Source: JAYTUJ01 sp043744615
Lineage (GTDB): Bacteria > Patescibacteriota > Minisyncoccia > Phycocordibacterales > CAIRYW01
Reading direction: 5' to 3'
Assembly (NCBI GenBank): GCA_043744615.1
Contig: JAYTUJ010000030.1
Coordinates: forward strand, 4,400 to 68,399
Length of the DNA: 64,000 nucleotides
Under the pieces are notes generated by a model, which was not told the DNA's origin, searched no databases, and worked only from the letters and a program-made list of their open reading frames with translations. Made by a program: the position numbers and the translations under genes. This document shows positions 52,247 to 61,965 of the stretch, piece by piece (positions within the stretch are counted from its first letter, which is position 1; each line of letters starts with the position of its first letter).

Positions 52247-52879
52247 TTAACGCTCATCACCTGTTTTGTCTTGAACTTTTCGCTCAATCCGGCTTGCTAT
52301 TTTTGCCAGATTTTCTATTGCGACATATTCGAGAGTGGTTTCTAATGTAGAGCATGCATTAGAGATTAGCAAAAGTGTTTCGCTTAATCCTGCTAACAAA
52401 ACCAGTTTGTCGGCAGGGGTAATTTTACCTTTCTCGTGCCAGCAAATCCTTTTAAATTTTCCAGTAACTATCGCAACTTTTCCGGCAAGTCGACCTAAAA
52501 GTTCGAGACGGCTAAGCTTTGGTTTTCTGATACTTTTTTCGAAGTATTCTTTAAATGTAAGACAAGTCTTTCGTTTTGTTTTTTCTTCATGAATTCCAAG
52601 CAAAGCAATCTCCTCAAATGACGATCCAAGGAGTCGTGACAAAGAACAGGTATACCAAAGTATGTCGCCAAGTTCTTTGGTCAATAATTCTAAATCATGT
52701 TTACTAGGTGCTTTATTGTCTGAAATGATTTGCACAAGTTTTTCGATAAACTCAAGTGTTTCATCGCTGAAACCAAGGATGTTAGCAATAAATGCTGCGA
52801 ATAGTAGAGGGGTTCCTACAGGACAATCTGTTCGAGACGCCACTTTTTGATAGCGATTAAACGTCATATGCATACGCAT
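52247..52879 (-). CDS. MazG-like nucleotide pyrophosphohydrolase-related protein
   Basis: The product is 210 residues. Residues 66-92 contain LTKELGDILWYTCSLSRLLG, close to the ELGDxLWY motif of MazG-like all-alpha NTP pyrophosphohydrolases; the first EExxE motif is not clear. The C-terminal half is helical with no family call. A GGAGG lies 7 bases before the first ATG, a rare true Shine-Dalgarno in this window. Arg codons are mixed (CGT, CGC, CGG, AGA, AGG, CGA), unlike the CGA-only genes on either side, which suggests recent acquisition. It lies between the two halves of the ribosomal cluster. Confidence 0.55.
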   Translation of the reverse strand: MRMHMTFNRYQKVASRTDCPVGTPLLFAAFIANILGFSDETLEFIEKLVQIISDNKAPSKHDLELLTKELGDILWYTCSLSRLLGSSFEEIALLGIHEEKTKRKTCLTFKEYFEKSIRKPKLSRLELLGRLAGKVAIVTGKFKRICWHEKGKITPADKLVLLAGLSETLLLISNACSTLETTLEYVAIENLAKIASRIERKVQDKTGDER

Positions 52880-53029
52880 AATATTTCCTCCAAGTTATAG
52901 GTTGTGGTCAAAGAGCTATCATTCACCGTTGTTGGGAATAAAAGGTTTGACCGGTGTTAGCTAGTTATAGCACAGAAGATATTGTATGCAAATTAAAAAA
53001 TCTTAAAAGTTAAAAGAGCATTTTCGTCA

Positions 53030-53038
53030 TGATACAAT
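53030..53038 (+). promoter_or_regulatory. Extended -10 box of tatD
   Basis: TGATACAAT ends 9 bases before the ATG at 53048. Confidence 0.45.
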
Positions 53039-53047
53039 ATTGATTAT

Positions 53048-53866
53048 ATGAATTCAGATTCTCATTTTATCGACATTCACTGCCACACAAATATGGAGCA
53101 GTTTGATGCTGATTATAAAGAAGTAATAAAGCGGGCTCATGAAAAAGATGTGTGGATAATAAATGTGGGTGTGGATAAGTTAACTTCGCAAAAAGCTGTC
53201 GAAATTGCTGAACAATATGAAGAGGGAGTATATGCAGTTATAGGACTTCATCCGACTGATAGCCCAGAAGATTTTGACTTAGAATTTTATAAAAGTCTTG
53301 CGAAGTCAAAAAAAGTTATAGCTATTGGTGAGTGTGGCCTAGACTTTTTTCACATCGATCCAAATAAAGAAGAGAACCAAGTGAACAATGGTTCACTTAA
53401 AAGACAAATTAAAATATTCGAACAACAAATTGAGCTTGCTTTAGAGCTTGATCTTCCAATTATGATTCATTGTCGAGATGCTTACAAAGAGACATTAGAA
53501 GTCATTGACCGATATAAAGGACAAAATAAGTTTTTGGGCAAAAAGCTTCGAGGAGACGTTCACTTTTTTGCAGGCGATGTTGCCACAGCAAAAGCTTTTA
53601 CTGATCGAGACTTTAGTTTGTCCTTTACAGGGGTGATTACCTTTACGCATGATTATGACGCAACTATCGAATCTGTTTCTGTCGATAATATTATGTCTGA
53701 AACAGATAGTCCTTTTGTTGCGCCAGTGCCGTATCGTAAAACTCGTAATGAACCCGCCTATGTTATTGAGGTCGTAAAACGACTGGCTGAACTCAAAAAA
53801 ATGACCATTGAACAAGCCAAAGATACTATATTTAAAAACGCCTCAAATCTCTTTACTTTTAGATAA
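53048..53866 (+). CDS. tatD: TatD family metal-dependent DNase
   Basis: The product is 272 residues. Ligands are in FIDIHCHTNMEQFD (HxH), AIGECGLDFFHID (Glu), PIMIHCRDAYKETL (His), DVHFFAGDVATAKA (His) and MSETDSPFVAP (Asp). TatD proteins are TIM-barrel nucleases acting in DNA repair or degradation. The length is normal. It is a single gene with its own -10 box and precedes the tuf operon. Confidence 0.92.
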   Translation: MNSDSHFIDIHCHTNMEQFDADYKEVIKRAHEKDVWIINVGVDKLTSQKAVEIAEQYEEGVYAVIGLHPTDSPEDFDLEFYKSLAKSKKVIAIGECGLDFFHIDPNKEENQVNNGSLKRQIKIFEQQIELALELDLPIMIHCRDAYKETLEVIDRYKGQNKFLGKKLRGDVHFFAGDVATAKAFTDRDFSLSFTGVITFTHDYDATIESVSVDNIMSETDSPFVAPVPYRKTRNEPAYVIEVVKRLAELKKMTIEQAKDTIFKNASNLFTFR

Positions 53867-54018
53867 TTTCTGTTATATTACATGAACGCATTTGCGCTTT
53901 TTTAATTTATAAAAACGCATTGTTAATTATCAGAACCGTCTTTTAGGTTACTTCTGAAGCCATAATAAGGGCTGGCAGAGGAAAAACTAGGGACAATTTA
54001 AAAATACTACATAATTAT

Positions 54019-55212
54019 ATGGCAGAAGTTTTTGAACGAACAAAACCTCACGTTAACGTTGGTACAATTGGCCACGTTGACCACGGTAAGACAACTCTTA
54101 CCGCAGCAATACTTAACGTATTGGCTCGAGCAGGAAACAATTCTAAGGTTAAAGCTGTTGATCAAATTGACAACGCTCCCGAAGAAAAAGCTCGAGGAAT
54201 CACTATTAACCTTTCTCACAACGAGTACGAAACAGCAGCTCGACACTACGCTCACATCGATGCACCGGGTCACGCTGACTATATTAAGAACATGATCACA
54301 GGAGCCGCACAAATGGACGGCGCTATTCTTGTGGTTGCTGCTACTGATGGAGCGATGCCTCAAACTCGAGAACACGTTCTTCTTGCTAAACAAGTAGGTG
54401 TGCCAAAAATTATCGTTTTCCTAAACAAATGCGATATGGTACCTGATAAAGATCTTATTGATCTTGTTGAAGAAGAAGTACGAGAACTTTTGACAAAACA
54501 AGGATTCGACGGAGCAAACGCTCCAGTTATCCGAGGTTCAGGACTTAAAGCTCTTGAAGCAACAGATAATACCGATGAATGGTCAAAGAAAGTTCTAGAA
54601 CTTGCTGACGCTCTTGATACATACATCCCAGTTCCAATTCGAGAAACTGACAAACCTTTCCTTATGCCTATTGAAGACATCTTCACTATCGAAGGACGAG
54701 GAACAGTAGTAACAGGACGAATCGAACGAGGTATGGTAAAAGTTGGAGAAGAAGTTGAAATCATCGGAATCAAACCAACATCTAAAACTACAGTTACTGG
54801 TATTGAAATGTTCAATAAGCAACTTAACGAAGGAATGGCTGGAGACAACGCTGGTATTCTTCTTCGAGGTGTTAAAAAAGAAGATCTTACACGAGGTCAA
54901 GTAATTGCAAAAACAGGTTCAGTTTTGCCTCATACAGAATTTGAATCAGAAGTTTACATTCTTAAAAAAGAAGAAGGTGGACGACACACTCCTTTCTTTA
55001 CTGGATACAAACCTCAATTTTACATCCGAACAACGGACGTAACTGGAGAAGTAACCCTTAACGAAGGAGTAGAGATGGTTATGCCGGGCGATACCGTAAC
55101 CTTTAAAGTTAAACTCGTAGCTCCTGTAGCTCTTGAAGACAAGCAACGATTTGCTATTCGAGAAGGAGGAAAGACAGTAGGTGCTGGAGTTGTAACAAAA
55201 GTTACACTTTAG
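54019..55212 (+). CDS. tuf: Elongation factor Tu
   Basis: The product is 397 residues. GTPase motifs are [27 protein letters not shown] and NKCDMV. Domain II starts near [20 protein letters not shown] and domain III ends [18 protein letters not shown]. It delivers aminoacyl-tRNA to the ribosome. All 17 Arg codons are CGA. A leader of about 140 bases precedes it; the stop is TAG. It is the first gene of the second ribosomal operon half. Confidence 0.97.
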   Translation: MAEVFERTKPHVNVGTIGHVDHGKTTLTAAILNVLARAGNNSKVKAVDQIDNAPEEKARGITINLSHNEYETAARHYAHIDAPGHADYIKNMITGAAQMDGAILVVAATDGAMPQTREHVLLAKQVGVPKIIVFLNKCDMVPDKDLIDLVEEEVRELLTKQGFDGANAPVIRGSGLKALEATDNTDEWSKKVLELADALDTYIPVPIRETDKPFLMPIEDIFTIEGRGTVVTGRIERGMVKVGEEVEIIGIKPTSKTTVTGIEMFNKQLNEGMAGDNAGILLRGVKKEDLTRGQVIAKTGSVLPHTEFESEVYILKKEEGGRHTPFFTGYKPQFYIRTTDVTGEVTLNEGVEMVMPGDTVTFKVKLVAPVALEDKQRFAIREGGKTVGAGVVTKVTL

Positions 55213-55237
55213 TCTTATTTGGCCTAGCCGACATTCT

Positions 55238-55603
55238 ATGTCTACGAAAGAAACAACAAAAAAGAAGGCCGCTAAGTCTGGTGCTAAAGAAGAATCAGGT
55301 TCAAAACTTCGAATTCGAGTTCGAGCATATGAGCATAAAATATTAGATGCTTCAGTGAAGCAGATAATGGATACTGCTGTTCGATACGATGCGAAGATTG
55401 TAGGACCGATTCCTCTTCCAACTGAAATTCGAAAATATACTGTTAACCGAGCGTCATTCGTTTTTAAGAATGCTCGAGAACAGTTTGAAATGCGAATTCA
55501 CAAGCGATTATTGGATATCATTAATCCAAATCAAAAAATCGTTGAAGCACTAACCAACTTAAGCTTGCCTTCAGGAGTAAATATTGACGTAAAGATGATA
55601 TAG
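55238..55603 (+). CDS. rpsJ: 30S ribosomal protein S10 with N-terminal extension
   Basis: The product is 121 residues, against about 102 in most bacteria. The first 22 residues are Lys/Ala/Ser-rich and extra. The core follows: LRIRVRAYEHKILDASVKQI, VGPIPLPTEIRKYTVNRASF and REQFEMRIHKRLLDI. S10 is a 30S head protein and, as NusE, a transcription antitermination factor. It lies 25 bases after tuf and starts the S10-operon order. Confidence 0.95.
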   Translation: MSTKETTKKKAAKSGAKEESGSKLRIRVRAYEHKILDASVKQIMDTAVRYDAKIVGPIPLPTEIRKYTVNRASFVFKNAREQFEMRIHKRLLDIINPNQKIVEALTNLSLPSGVNIDVKMI

Positions 55604-55606
55604 CCT

Positions 55607-56218
55607 ATGAAATTCTTACTCGGAACAAAACAAAATATGACGCAGGTGTTCGATGAGGATGGAACTGTTTATCCGGCTACTATCATTAAAACTTCGCCAA
55701 ACGTTATCTCTCAAATTAAAACTTTAGAGAGTGATGGATATACTGCAGTGCAAGTTGCATTCGGTACAAAGGCAGAGAAAAATATGAAGAAGCCGCAAAA
55801 AGGCCACCTCAAAGATTTAGGAAATTTCGCAACGTTGCGAGAATTCAGACTAACTGACGTTTCACCATATAAAGTAGGTGATAAAATAGAATCAAGTATT
55901 TTTACAGAAAACGAAGAGATTGAAGTTTCTTCAATTTCAAAAGGAAAAGGGTTTCAAAGTGCTATCAAACGACATGGTTTTCATGGAGGTCCACGAAGTC
56001 ATGGTCAAAAGCACTCTGAACGAGAACCAGGTTCTATCGGTGCCGGAGGATACCAACGTGTATTCAAAGGAACTCGAATGGCAGGACGAATGGGAAGTGA
56101 CAGAGTAACTGTTACTAACCTCAAAGTTCTTAAAATCAGTCCAGAAACTAATGAAATTTTCATTAGTGGAGCAATTGCAGGTCGAAGAGGAACACTTGTA
56201 GAAATTAAATCTGCATAA
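55607..56218 (+). CDS. rplC: 50S ribosomal protein L3
   Basis: The product is 203 residues. It opens MKFLLGTKQNMTQVFDEDGT, with KGKGFQSAIKRHGFHGGPRS, GSIGAGGYQRVFKGTRMAGR and a conserved C-terminus. L3 shapes the peptidyl transferase area. It lies 3 bases after rpsJ. Confidence 0.97.
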   Translation: MKFLLGTKQNMTQVFDEDGTVYPATIIKTSPNVISQIKTLESDGYTAVQVAFGTKAEKNMKKPQKGHLKDLGNFATLREFRLTDVSPYKVGDKIESSIFTENEEIEVSSISKGKGFQSAIKRHGFHGGPRSHGQKHSEREPGSIGAGGYQRVFKGTRMAGRMGSDRVTVTNLKVLKISPETNEIFISGAIAGRRGTLVEIKSA

Positions 56219-56219
56219 T

Positions 56220-56885
56220 ATGGAAACAAAAATATACAACCAGTCTGGAAAAGAAGCAGGAAAGGTAATTTTACCTGAAAGCATTTTTGGATTACCATGG
56301 AACGCCGATCTTGTTCATCAAGTAGTTACTTCGATGATGACAAACGCTCGAATCCATTATGCTCACACAAAAACACGAGGTGAGGTAAGAGGAGGAGGAA
56401 AGAAACCTTGGAAACAAAAAGGAACAGGACGAGCACGACACGGATCAACACGATCTCCGATCTGGGTTGGTGGAGGTGTTGCGCACGGACCACGAAATGA
56501 TAAAAACTTTGACCGAAAGGTTAACAAGAAGATGAAAGCAAAGGCTTTGTACACAATTCTTTCTCAAAAAAATCGTGACGGAGAACTTGTATTCATCGAT
56601 GATGTAAAAGTAGAAGGAAAAGCAAAAAATGCATTAGTAGTTCTTAAGAGTCTTTCAGCTGTAAAAGGTTTTGAAAAACTAACAAAGAAACGAACAAATG
56701 CCGCTATTATTGCTACTGCATCAAAAGATTTGTTAATTGAACGAGGTTTTGCAAACTTTGGAAGCATGTCTGTTTCAGAAGTTCGAAACTTAAACCCAAT
56801 TGAAGTTTTGAATCACAAATACTTAGTAATTGTGAATCCACAAGTTTCGATCAGTATTTTAGAAGCTCGAAGCGCTAAGAAATAA
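56220..56885 (+). CDS. rplD: 50S ribosomal protein L4
   Basis: The product is 221 residues. The tunnel loop has TRGEVRGGGKKPWKQKGTGR and ARHGSTRSPIWVGGGVAHGP. L4 lines the exit tunnel and in some bacteria controls its own operon. It starts 1 base after the rplC stop. Confidence 0.97.
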   Translation: METKIYNQSGKEAGKVILPESIFGLPWNADLVHQVVTSMMTNARIHYAHTKTRGEVRGGGKKPWKQKGTGRARHGSTRSPIWVGGGVAHGPRNDKNFDRKVNKKMKAKALYTILSQKNRDGELVFIDDVKVEGKAKNALVVLKSLSAVKGFEKLTKKRTNAAIIATASKDLLIERGFANFGSMSVSEVRNLNPIEVLNHKYLVIVNPQVSISILEARSAKK

Positions 56886-56890
56886 TTCTC

Positions 56891-57175
56891 ATGAAAACAA
56901 CTCATTCAGATCATATGGTAAAACCATACGTAACCGAAAAAGCTGCTCTTCTTGCGGAAAAAGATAATGCATACACATTTCAAATTTCAAAGACTGCTAC
57001 AAAAACGGGAATTCTAAAAGCGATCAATACTCTGTATAACGTAAAGCCAACAAAAGTTAATATCATTAATCTTCCACGAAAAAAAGTTTTTGTACGAGGA
57101 AAAAATGGTGTAACAAAAGCAATAAGGAAGGCAGTCGTATTCCTTAAAAAAGGTGATAAGATTGATCTTGCATAA
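56891..57175 (+). CDS. rplW: 50S ribosomal protein L23
   Basis: The product is 94 residues with VKPYVTEKAALLAEKDNAYT, TLYNVKPTKVNIINLPRKKV and the C-terminal KAVVFLKKGDKIDL. L23 sits at the tunnel exit and is the docking site for trigger factor, whose shortened form is encoded at 28435-29463. It lies 5 bases after rplD. Confidence 0.96.
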   Translation: MKTTHSDHMVKPYVTEKAALLAEKDNAYTFQISKTATKTGILKAINTLYNVKPTKVNIINLPRKKVFVRGKNGVTKAIRKAVVFLKKGDKIDLA

Positions 57176-57178
57176 TAT

Positions 57179-58018
57179 ATGAAACGATATAAACCAACAT
57201 CGAAATCTCGTCGAGAAATGACACACGTTACATACCGTGGCGTGCTGACAAATTCAACACCAGAAAAATCACTTGTTAAAGGATACAAGCGTTCAGTTGG
57301 ACGAAACTCATTTGGCCGAATTACAACTCGACACAAAGGAGGCGGACACAAACGACTATTCCGAGACGTTGATTTTAAATTCGACAAAAAAGACATTGCA
57401 GGAAAAATTGTATCAGTTGAATACGATCCAAACCGATCAGGATTTATTGGTCTTACTGTGTATCCAGACGGTGAAAAGCGATATGTGCTTTTGCCTACAT
57501 CAATTAAAGTTGGAGACACAATTGTGACTTCAGAAAAAGCTGACATCAAAGCTGGAAACCGATTGTTACTTCGAAACATTCCTGTGGGAACTTTCATCTA
57601 TAACGTTGAAATAAAACCATTAGGAGGTGCTCGAATTGCTCGATCAGCAGGTGACTACGCAGAACTTATTGCGCTTGACGGTGAATATGTTCAAGTTAAG
57701 CTTCCTTCAACAGAAGTTCGAAAACTTCCAGCTCATGCATGGGCAAGTGTTGGACAAGTTTCAAACGAAGAAAAGCATCTTGAAAACTTTGGAAAGGCAG
57801 GACGAAGTCGATGGAAAGGTATTCGACCAACAGTTCGAGGTACTGCTCAGAATGCGGTGGATCACCCATACGGAGGAGGAGAAGGACGACAAGGCCGAGG
57901 AACCAAACGAGCTAAAACTCGATGGGGAAAGCCAGTTGGAAAGGGTCAAAAATCACGACGTTCAAAGAAATACTCAAACAAGTTTGTTGTTACACGCCGA
58001 AAGGTTGGAAAGAAATAA
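57179..58018 (+). CDS. rplB: 50S ribosomal protein L2
   Basis: The product is 279 residues. Signatures are RNSFGRITTRHKGGGHKRLF, VEYDPNRSGFIGLTVYPDG and the C-terminal AQNAVDHPYGGGEGR, where the conserved His contacts the peptidyl transferase centre. It is the last gene of this operon: a terminator follows, and rpsS, its usual neighbour, heads a separate operon 9 kb to the left. Confidence 0.97.
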   Translation: MKRYKPTSKSRREMTHVTYRGVLTNSTPEKSLVKGYKRSVGRNSFGRITTRHKGGGHKRLFRDVDFKFDKKDIAGKIVSVEYDPNRSGFIGLTVYPDGEKRYVLLPTSIKVGDTIVTSEKADIKAGNRLLLRNIPVGTFIYNVEIKPLGGARIARSAGDYAELIALDGEYVQVKLPSTEVRKLPAHAWASVGQVSNEEKHLENFGKAGRSRWKGIRPTVRGTAQNAVDHPYGGGEGRQGRGTKRAKTRWGKPVGKGQKSRRSKKYSNKFVVTRRKVGKK

Positions 58019-58040
58019 ACTTCAAAAGTATATCTCAAAT

Positions 58041-58069
58041 AAAAACACTCTCATCTCGAGAGTGTTTTT
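58041..58069. terminator. Bidirectional terminator between rplB and recA
   Basis: AAAAACACTCTC and GAGAGTGTTTTT form a perfect 12-bp stem with a 5-base loop. It serves the plus-strand rplB operon and the minus-strand recA. Confidence 0.85.
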
Positions 58070-58103
58070 ATTTTGCGTAATTTTTATTTCTTCGATTCTA
58101 AAA

Positions 58104-59231
58104 TTAGATTTCTTTTAGTTTCTTTCGGATATCACTCATGATTTTATCGCCAGTCTTTTTATTGTCTCGAAGATATTGTCGTGTTGCGTCGTAGCCTCGT
58201 CCAAGTTTTTCTTCTCCGTATGAATATGAGATTCCTGTTTTTGTAACGATTCCCATTTTTTCTCCGAGGGCAATCATTTCACCTTCTCGAGAAATTCCTT
58301 CGTTGTACATTAAATCAAATTCTGTTTGTTTAAATGGAGCAGCAACTTTATTTTTTACTACTTTTACTCGAACACGTCCTCCCATAATTTCTTCACCTTT
58401 TTTAATTTGAGCAATTCGTCGAATATCGAGTCGAACCGAAGTGTAAAACTTTAACGCTTTTCCTCCTGGGGTTGTTTCTGGGTTTCCAAACATAACACCA
58501 ATTTGCATTCGGATTTGGTTAATGAAGATTACAATTGTTTTACTTTTTGCAACGATAGCAGTAAGTTTTCGTAATGCTTGTGACATCAATCGAGCTTGTT
58601 TTCCAACGTGAAATGCTCCCATGTCTCCTTCGATTTCATCTTTTGGTGTAAGTGCAGCAACAGAGTCGATAACAATAACATCAAGTTTTCCTGATCGAAC
58701 TAAACTTTCTGTAATTTCTAGACCTTGTTCTCCTGTGTCAGGTTGTGAAATTAAAAGTTCTTCAATTTTTACTCCAAGTCGTTTTGCATATTCTGGATCA
58801 AGTGCATGTTCAGCATCAACGAATGCACAAATTCCACCTTTTTTTTGTGCCTCAGCAATAACATGAAGTGATAGGGTAGTCTTACCAGAAGATTCTGGTC
58901 CAAAGATTTCGATGATTCTTCCTCGAGGTAATCCTCCAACTCCAAGTGCTGCATCTAAACCAATTGAGCCAGTAGAAATAGCATCAACATCAGTATGAGG
59001 TTTATCACCAAGCATCATAATTGCTTCATCACCAAATTTCGTTTTTATTTCTCGAAGTGTTGCCTCGATTGAAATCCCACTGTCGTCTCTGCCTTTCTTT
59101 GATTTTTTTATACCAGATTCTTCTTCAGCGACTTCGGCCATTTCTTTGTCGGTTAATCCCGCGTCAGCTTCTGATCGAATCTCTTTTCCAGCGTCCTTTG
59201 CACCTTTACTTTTTTTATTTTTGATAGCCAT
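58104..59231 (-). CDS. recA: Recombinase RecA
   Basis: The product is 375 residues. A Lys/Glu-rich N-terminal extension of about 45 residues precedes the core. Walker A is [14 protein letters not shown], Walker B is [14 protein letters not shown], and [22 protein letters not shown] covers the L2 loop region. RecA drives strand exchange in repair and transformation. The usual N-terminus is much shorter. The gene ends in a shared terminator region and follows the small Ig-like protein gene. Confidence 0.96.
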   Translation of the reverse strand: MAIKNKKSKGAKDAGKEIRSEADAGLTDKEMAEVAEEESGIKKSKKGRDDSGISIEATLREIKTKFGDEAIMMLGDKPHTDVDAISTGSIGLDAALGVGGLPRGRIIEIFGPESSGKTTLSLHVIAEAQKKGGICAFVDAEHALDPEYAKRLGVKIEELLISQPDTGEQGLEITESLVRSGKLDVIVIDSVAALTPKDEIEGDMGAFHVGKQARLMSQALRKLTAIVAKSKTIVIFINQIRMQIGVMFGNPETTPGGKALKFYTSVRLDIRRIAQIKKGEEIMGGRVRVKVVKNKVAAPFKQTEFDLMYNEGISREGEMIALGEKMGIVTKTGISYSYGEEKLGRGYDATRQYLRDNKKTGDKIMSDIRKKLKEI

Positions 59232-59243
59232 AATAATTATTAA

Positions 59244-59642
59244 TTAATGCGAACTACTGCTTGATGCTTCTACACTAACACTTGAAGATAAATTCTTTTC
59301 TAAAAAAACATCAATTTTTTTCTCTGTCTTTTTTCCAAACCTATCTTCTGCTCGTAAGGTAATTATAGTATACCCATATGGCACGAGCAATTTTTCTGAA
59401 AAGTTTCCAAACTCATCAACAATCAATATTCTATCGTTTATCGTTCGAGAAATACTATTTTTAATATTTCCTGATATGAGGACTTCTGAATTAGCTGTCC
59501 GTAGACTACTTTCAGGGCTTTTGAGGTTGATTATCGGTCCTTCACGGAGTCTTCTGGTCTGAAAAAAGCTATAAAAAACAATGATTCCAAGAAATATAAG
59601 GAAAATTACGATTCGTCTATAATCTCGGTATCCAATGCTCAT
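59244..59642 (-). CDS. Small membrane-anchored protein with an Ig-like fold
   Basis: The product is 132 residues. One N-terminal span (about 9-28, IVIFLIFLGIIVFYSFF) is followed by a beta-rich domain (about 38-115). Its LKSPESSLRTANSEVLISGN and EKLLVPYGYTIITLRAEDRF pattern resembles bacterial Ig-like/glucodextranase-B folds that occur on the surface. It lies between ftsK and recA on the same strand, with gaps of 13 and 12 bases, and probably shares the transcript. Function is unknown. Confidence 0.55.
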   Translation of the reverse strand: MSIGYRDYRRIVIFLIFLGIIVFYSFFQTRRLREGPIINLKSPESSLRTANSEVLISGNIKNSISRTINDRILIVDEFGNFSEKLLVPYGYTIITLRAEDRFGKKTEKKIDVFLEKNLSSSVSVEASSSSSH

Positions 59643-59655
59643 TATTTTTTATAAT

Positions 59656-61959
59656 TTATTCAAATTTCACTGCATCCTCACCAGATTCTGTTTTAGAAAC
59701 AGGGTCAAGAACTTCTCGAGGTCGTGCGCCATCAGCTGCACCAATAACTCCTCGTTCTTCAAGCATATCCATAAGGCGCGCTGCGCGCGCATAACCTACC
59801 CGAAGCTTTCTTTGAATATATGAAGTTGAAGCTTTTCCCGCACTAATCACAGTTTCTTTTGCATCTTCATATAAATCATCATCGTCATCACTTCCTTCGG
59901 TATCGTCAGAGAATGAATTGAATACAACATCTTGAGCAGGTTCATCTTTTTGGCTTGCAAATGAAATCTCTGATTGAGGAAGATCATCTTTGTATGCATC
60001 AATAATATGTTTTACTACATTTTTTAATTCGTTTTCAGTAACGTAGGCAGACTGTACTCGTTCTGGTGTAGACATTTCACCTGACATATATAACATGTCT
60101 CCGGCACCAAGAAGTTTTTCAGCCCCACCCATATCAAGAATTGTTCGAGAGTCTATTTGTGAAGCTACTTGAAGAGCAATACGTCCTGGAACGTTTGCTT
60201 TAATAAGACCAGTAATAACGTTAACACTTGGTCGTTGTGTTGAAAGCATTAAGTGAATACCAACTGCTCGAGACATTTGTGCTAAACGAACAATACCTGC
60301 TTCAAGTTCTCGAGGATACGTTTGCATGATATCTGCCAATTCATCAATAATGAAAATGATGTAAGGCATTTGTTCTGGAACCTCTGCTCCTTCAGCTGCT
60401 TTTCCAACCTTTTCTAATTTTTTAAGTGCTGGTTCAAGAATAGTTTTATGATATGAACCAATATCTCGTACTTTGTGTTCTTCTAATATGTTGTATCGGC
60501 GATCCATTTCTTTTGCTGCCCACTTAAGTGCCAAGATTGCCTTTTTTGCATCGGTGATAACAGGAGTTAATAAGTGGGGGATACCATTATATAGAGTAAG
60601 TTCTACTCGTTTCGGATCAACCATGATGAATCGAAGGTTTTCAGGCGGGTTTCGATACAGCATTGAAGCGATGAGTGCGTGGATCGTTACTGACTTTCCA
60701 GAACCTGTTGCTCCAGCAATAAGAAGGTGAGGCATCTTTGCAAGGTTTGAAAAATGAGCTTTTCCTGAAACTCCTTTTCCAAGTGCCATAAGCAAATGTT
60801 TATCTGATTCTTGAAATTCTGATTGTGAAAGTAAGTTACCCAAACCAACAGTTGTTTTTATTGTGTTTGGAATTTCAATACCAACCAGTGATTTTCCAGG
60901 GATAGGTGCTTCAATACGAAGTGGGTGAGCAGCAAGTGCAAGCGATAGGTTATTTTGTAGTCCAAGAATTCGTGAAAGTTTAACCCCTTCTGCTGGCTTC
61001 ATTGCATATCGAGTTACTGAAGGTCCAATTGAAATTTCATCCATCTCAACATCGATACCAAAGTTTTGCAGTGTTCGTTTAATGATGTTTGCATTTGCTT
61101 TAATATCACCAACACCAGGTTTTCCTTTGTCATCAGCGAGTAATGATAGTGGGGGAGGAGTAAACTTTTTCCCTAATGCAAAACGTGTTGCAGGAATAAT
61201 AAAATCTTTTTCGATTTTCTCATCTTTTTTTATTACCGCACTAACATCTTTTTGTTTTTGAGCAGAAACTTTGTCATCTTCTTTCAAAGAAATTTTTGTA
61301 TCTTCATCACCAGCTCCTTTTACTTTTACTTCAGTTTCTTTTGATTTTTTTATTTCGATTTCTTGTTGCTCATCTTCTTCTGAGTCGTCCTCATTTTGTT
61401 TCCAGAACATAATCCAATCTTGTTTAAGATGTGTATTAAATGTAATCAAAAGAGAAATGATTGTTGTCCCTAATAAAAAGAAGAAACTTACATATTCACC
61501 AAACATTGCGATCATTGGTTGTGCAACAATTTTTCCTAAGATACCACCGCTTTCTTCTGATGCAAGAGCAATAAGTCCGAGACCAGATAAAAAGAATAAT
61601 GCTACCCCAAATATTTTTGTGATAGCAAATTTATGTTCAAGAGTTTTTAGAAAACTTATCCCCAGAAGAATTAAAGAAATAGGCAAAAGATAATATCCTA
61701 ATCCAAGTAGTTTATCTCCAAAATAAAAAAGACAATTTCCAACTTTTCCAGCGTAACTAAAGTACTGACAAGTGGTCAAAGCATCTGTCGTTTTGTGTCC
61801 AAAAGCAGAGAAAATAAAAAAGATAGAAACCATAAAAAGTCCTATGGCAATAATGGCTTGAATGGTCTCACTTTGAAGGTCTTTTATAATAGGGATTCGT
61901 GATGAATTTGAGCTTGTTTGTTTATCAGGTTTTTGGTTTTTTCGGTGTTTCTTTGGCAT
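59656..61959 (-). CDS. ftsK: FtsK/SpoIIIE DNA translocase
   Basis: The product from the ATG at 61959 (MPKKHRKNQK) is 767 residues. Four to five membrane spans lie at about 28-190. An acidic, Lys-rich linker leads to the motor, with LIAGATGSGKSVTIHAL (Walker A) and YIIFIIDELADIM (Walker B). The C-terminal winged-helix gamma domain (TSYIQRKLRVGYARAARLMD) reads KOPS-type sequences and touches XerD. It pumps DNA through the closing septum. The upstream frame to 62049 has an ATG but overlaps the divergent gene, and a TATATT box lies 6 bases before the chosen start. Confidence 0.95.
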   Translation of the reverse strand: MPKKHRKNQKPDKQTSSNSSRIPIIKDLQSETIQAIIAIGLFMVSIFFIFSAFGHKTTDALTTCQYFSYAGKVGNCLFYFGDKLLGLGYYLLPISLILLGISFLKTLEHKFAITKIFGVALFFLSGLGLIALASEESGGILGKIVAQPMIAMFGEYVSFFFLLGTTIISLLITFNTHLKQDWIMFWKQNEDDSEEDEQQEIEIKKSKETEVKVKGAGDEDTKISLKEDDKVSAQKQKDVSAVIKKDEKIEKDFIIPATRFALGKKFTPPPLSLLADDKGKPGVGDIKANANIIKRTLQNFGIDVEMDEISIGPSVTRYAMKPAEGVKLSRILGLQNNLSLALAAHPLRIEAPIPGKSLVGIEIPNTIKTTVGLGNLLSQSEFQESDKHLLMALGKGVSGKAHFSNLAKMPHLLIAGATGSGKSVTIHALIASMLYRNPPENLRFIMVDPKRVELTLYNGIPHLLTPVITDAKKAILALKWAAKEMDRRYNILEEHKVRDIGSYHKTILEPALKKLEKVGKAAEGAEVPEQMPYIIFIIDELADIMQTYPRELEAGIVRLAQMSRAVGIHLMLSTQRPSVNVITGLIKANVPGRIALQVASQIDSRTILDMGGAEKLLGAGDMLYMSGEMSTPERVQSAYVTENELKNVVKHIIDAYKDDLPQSEISFASQKDEPAQDVVFNSFSDDTEGSDDDDDLYEDAKETVISAGKASTSYIQRKLRVGYARAARLMDMLEERGVIGAADGARPREVLDPVSKTESGEDAVKFE

Positions 61960-61965
61960 GCAATA

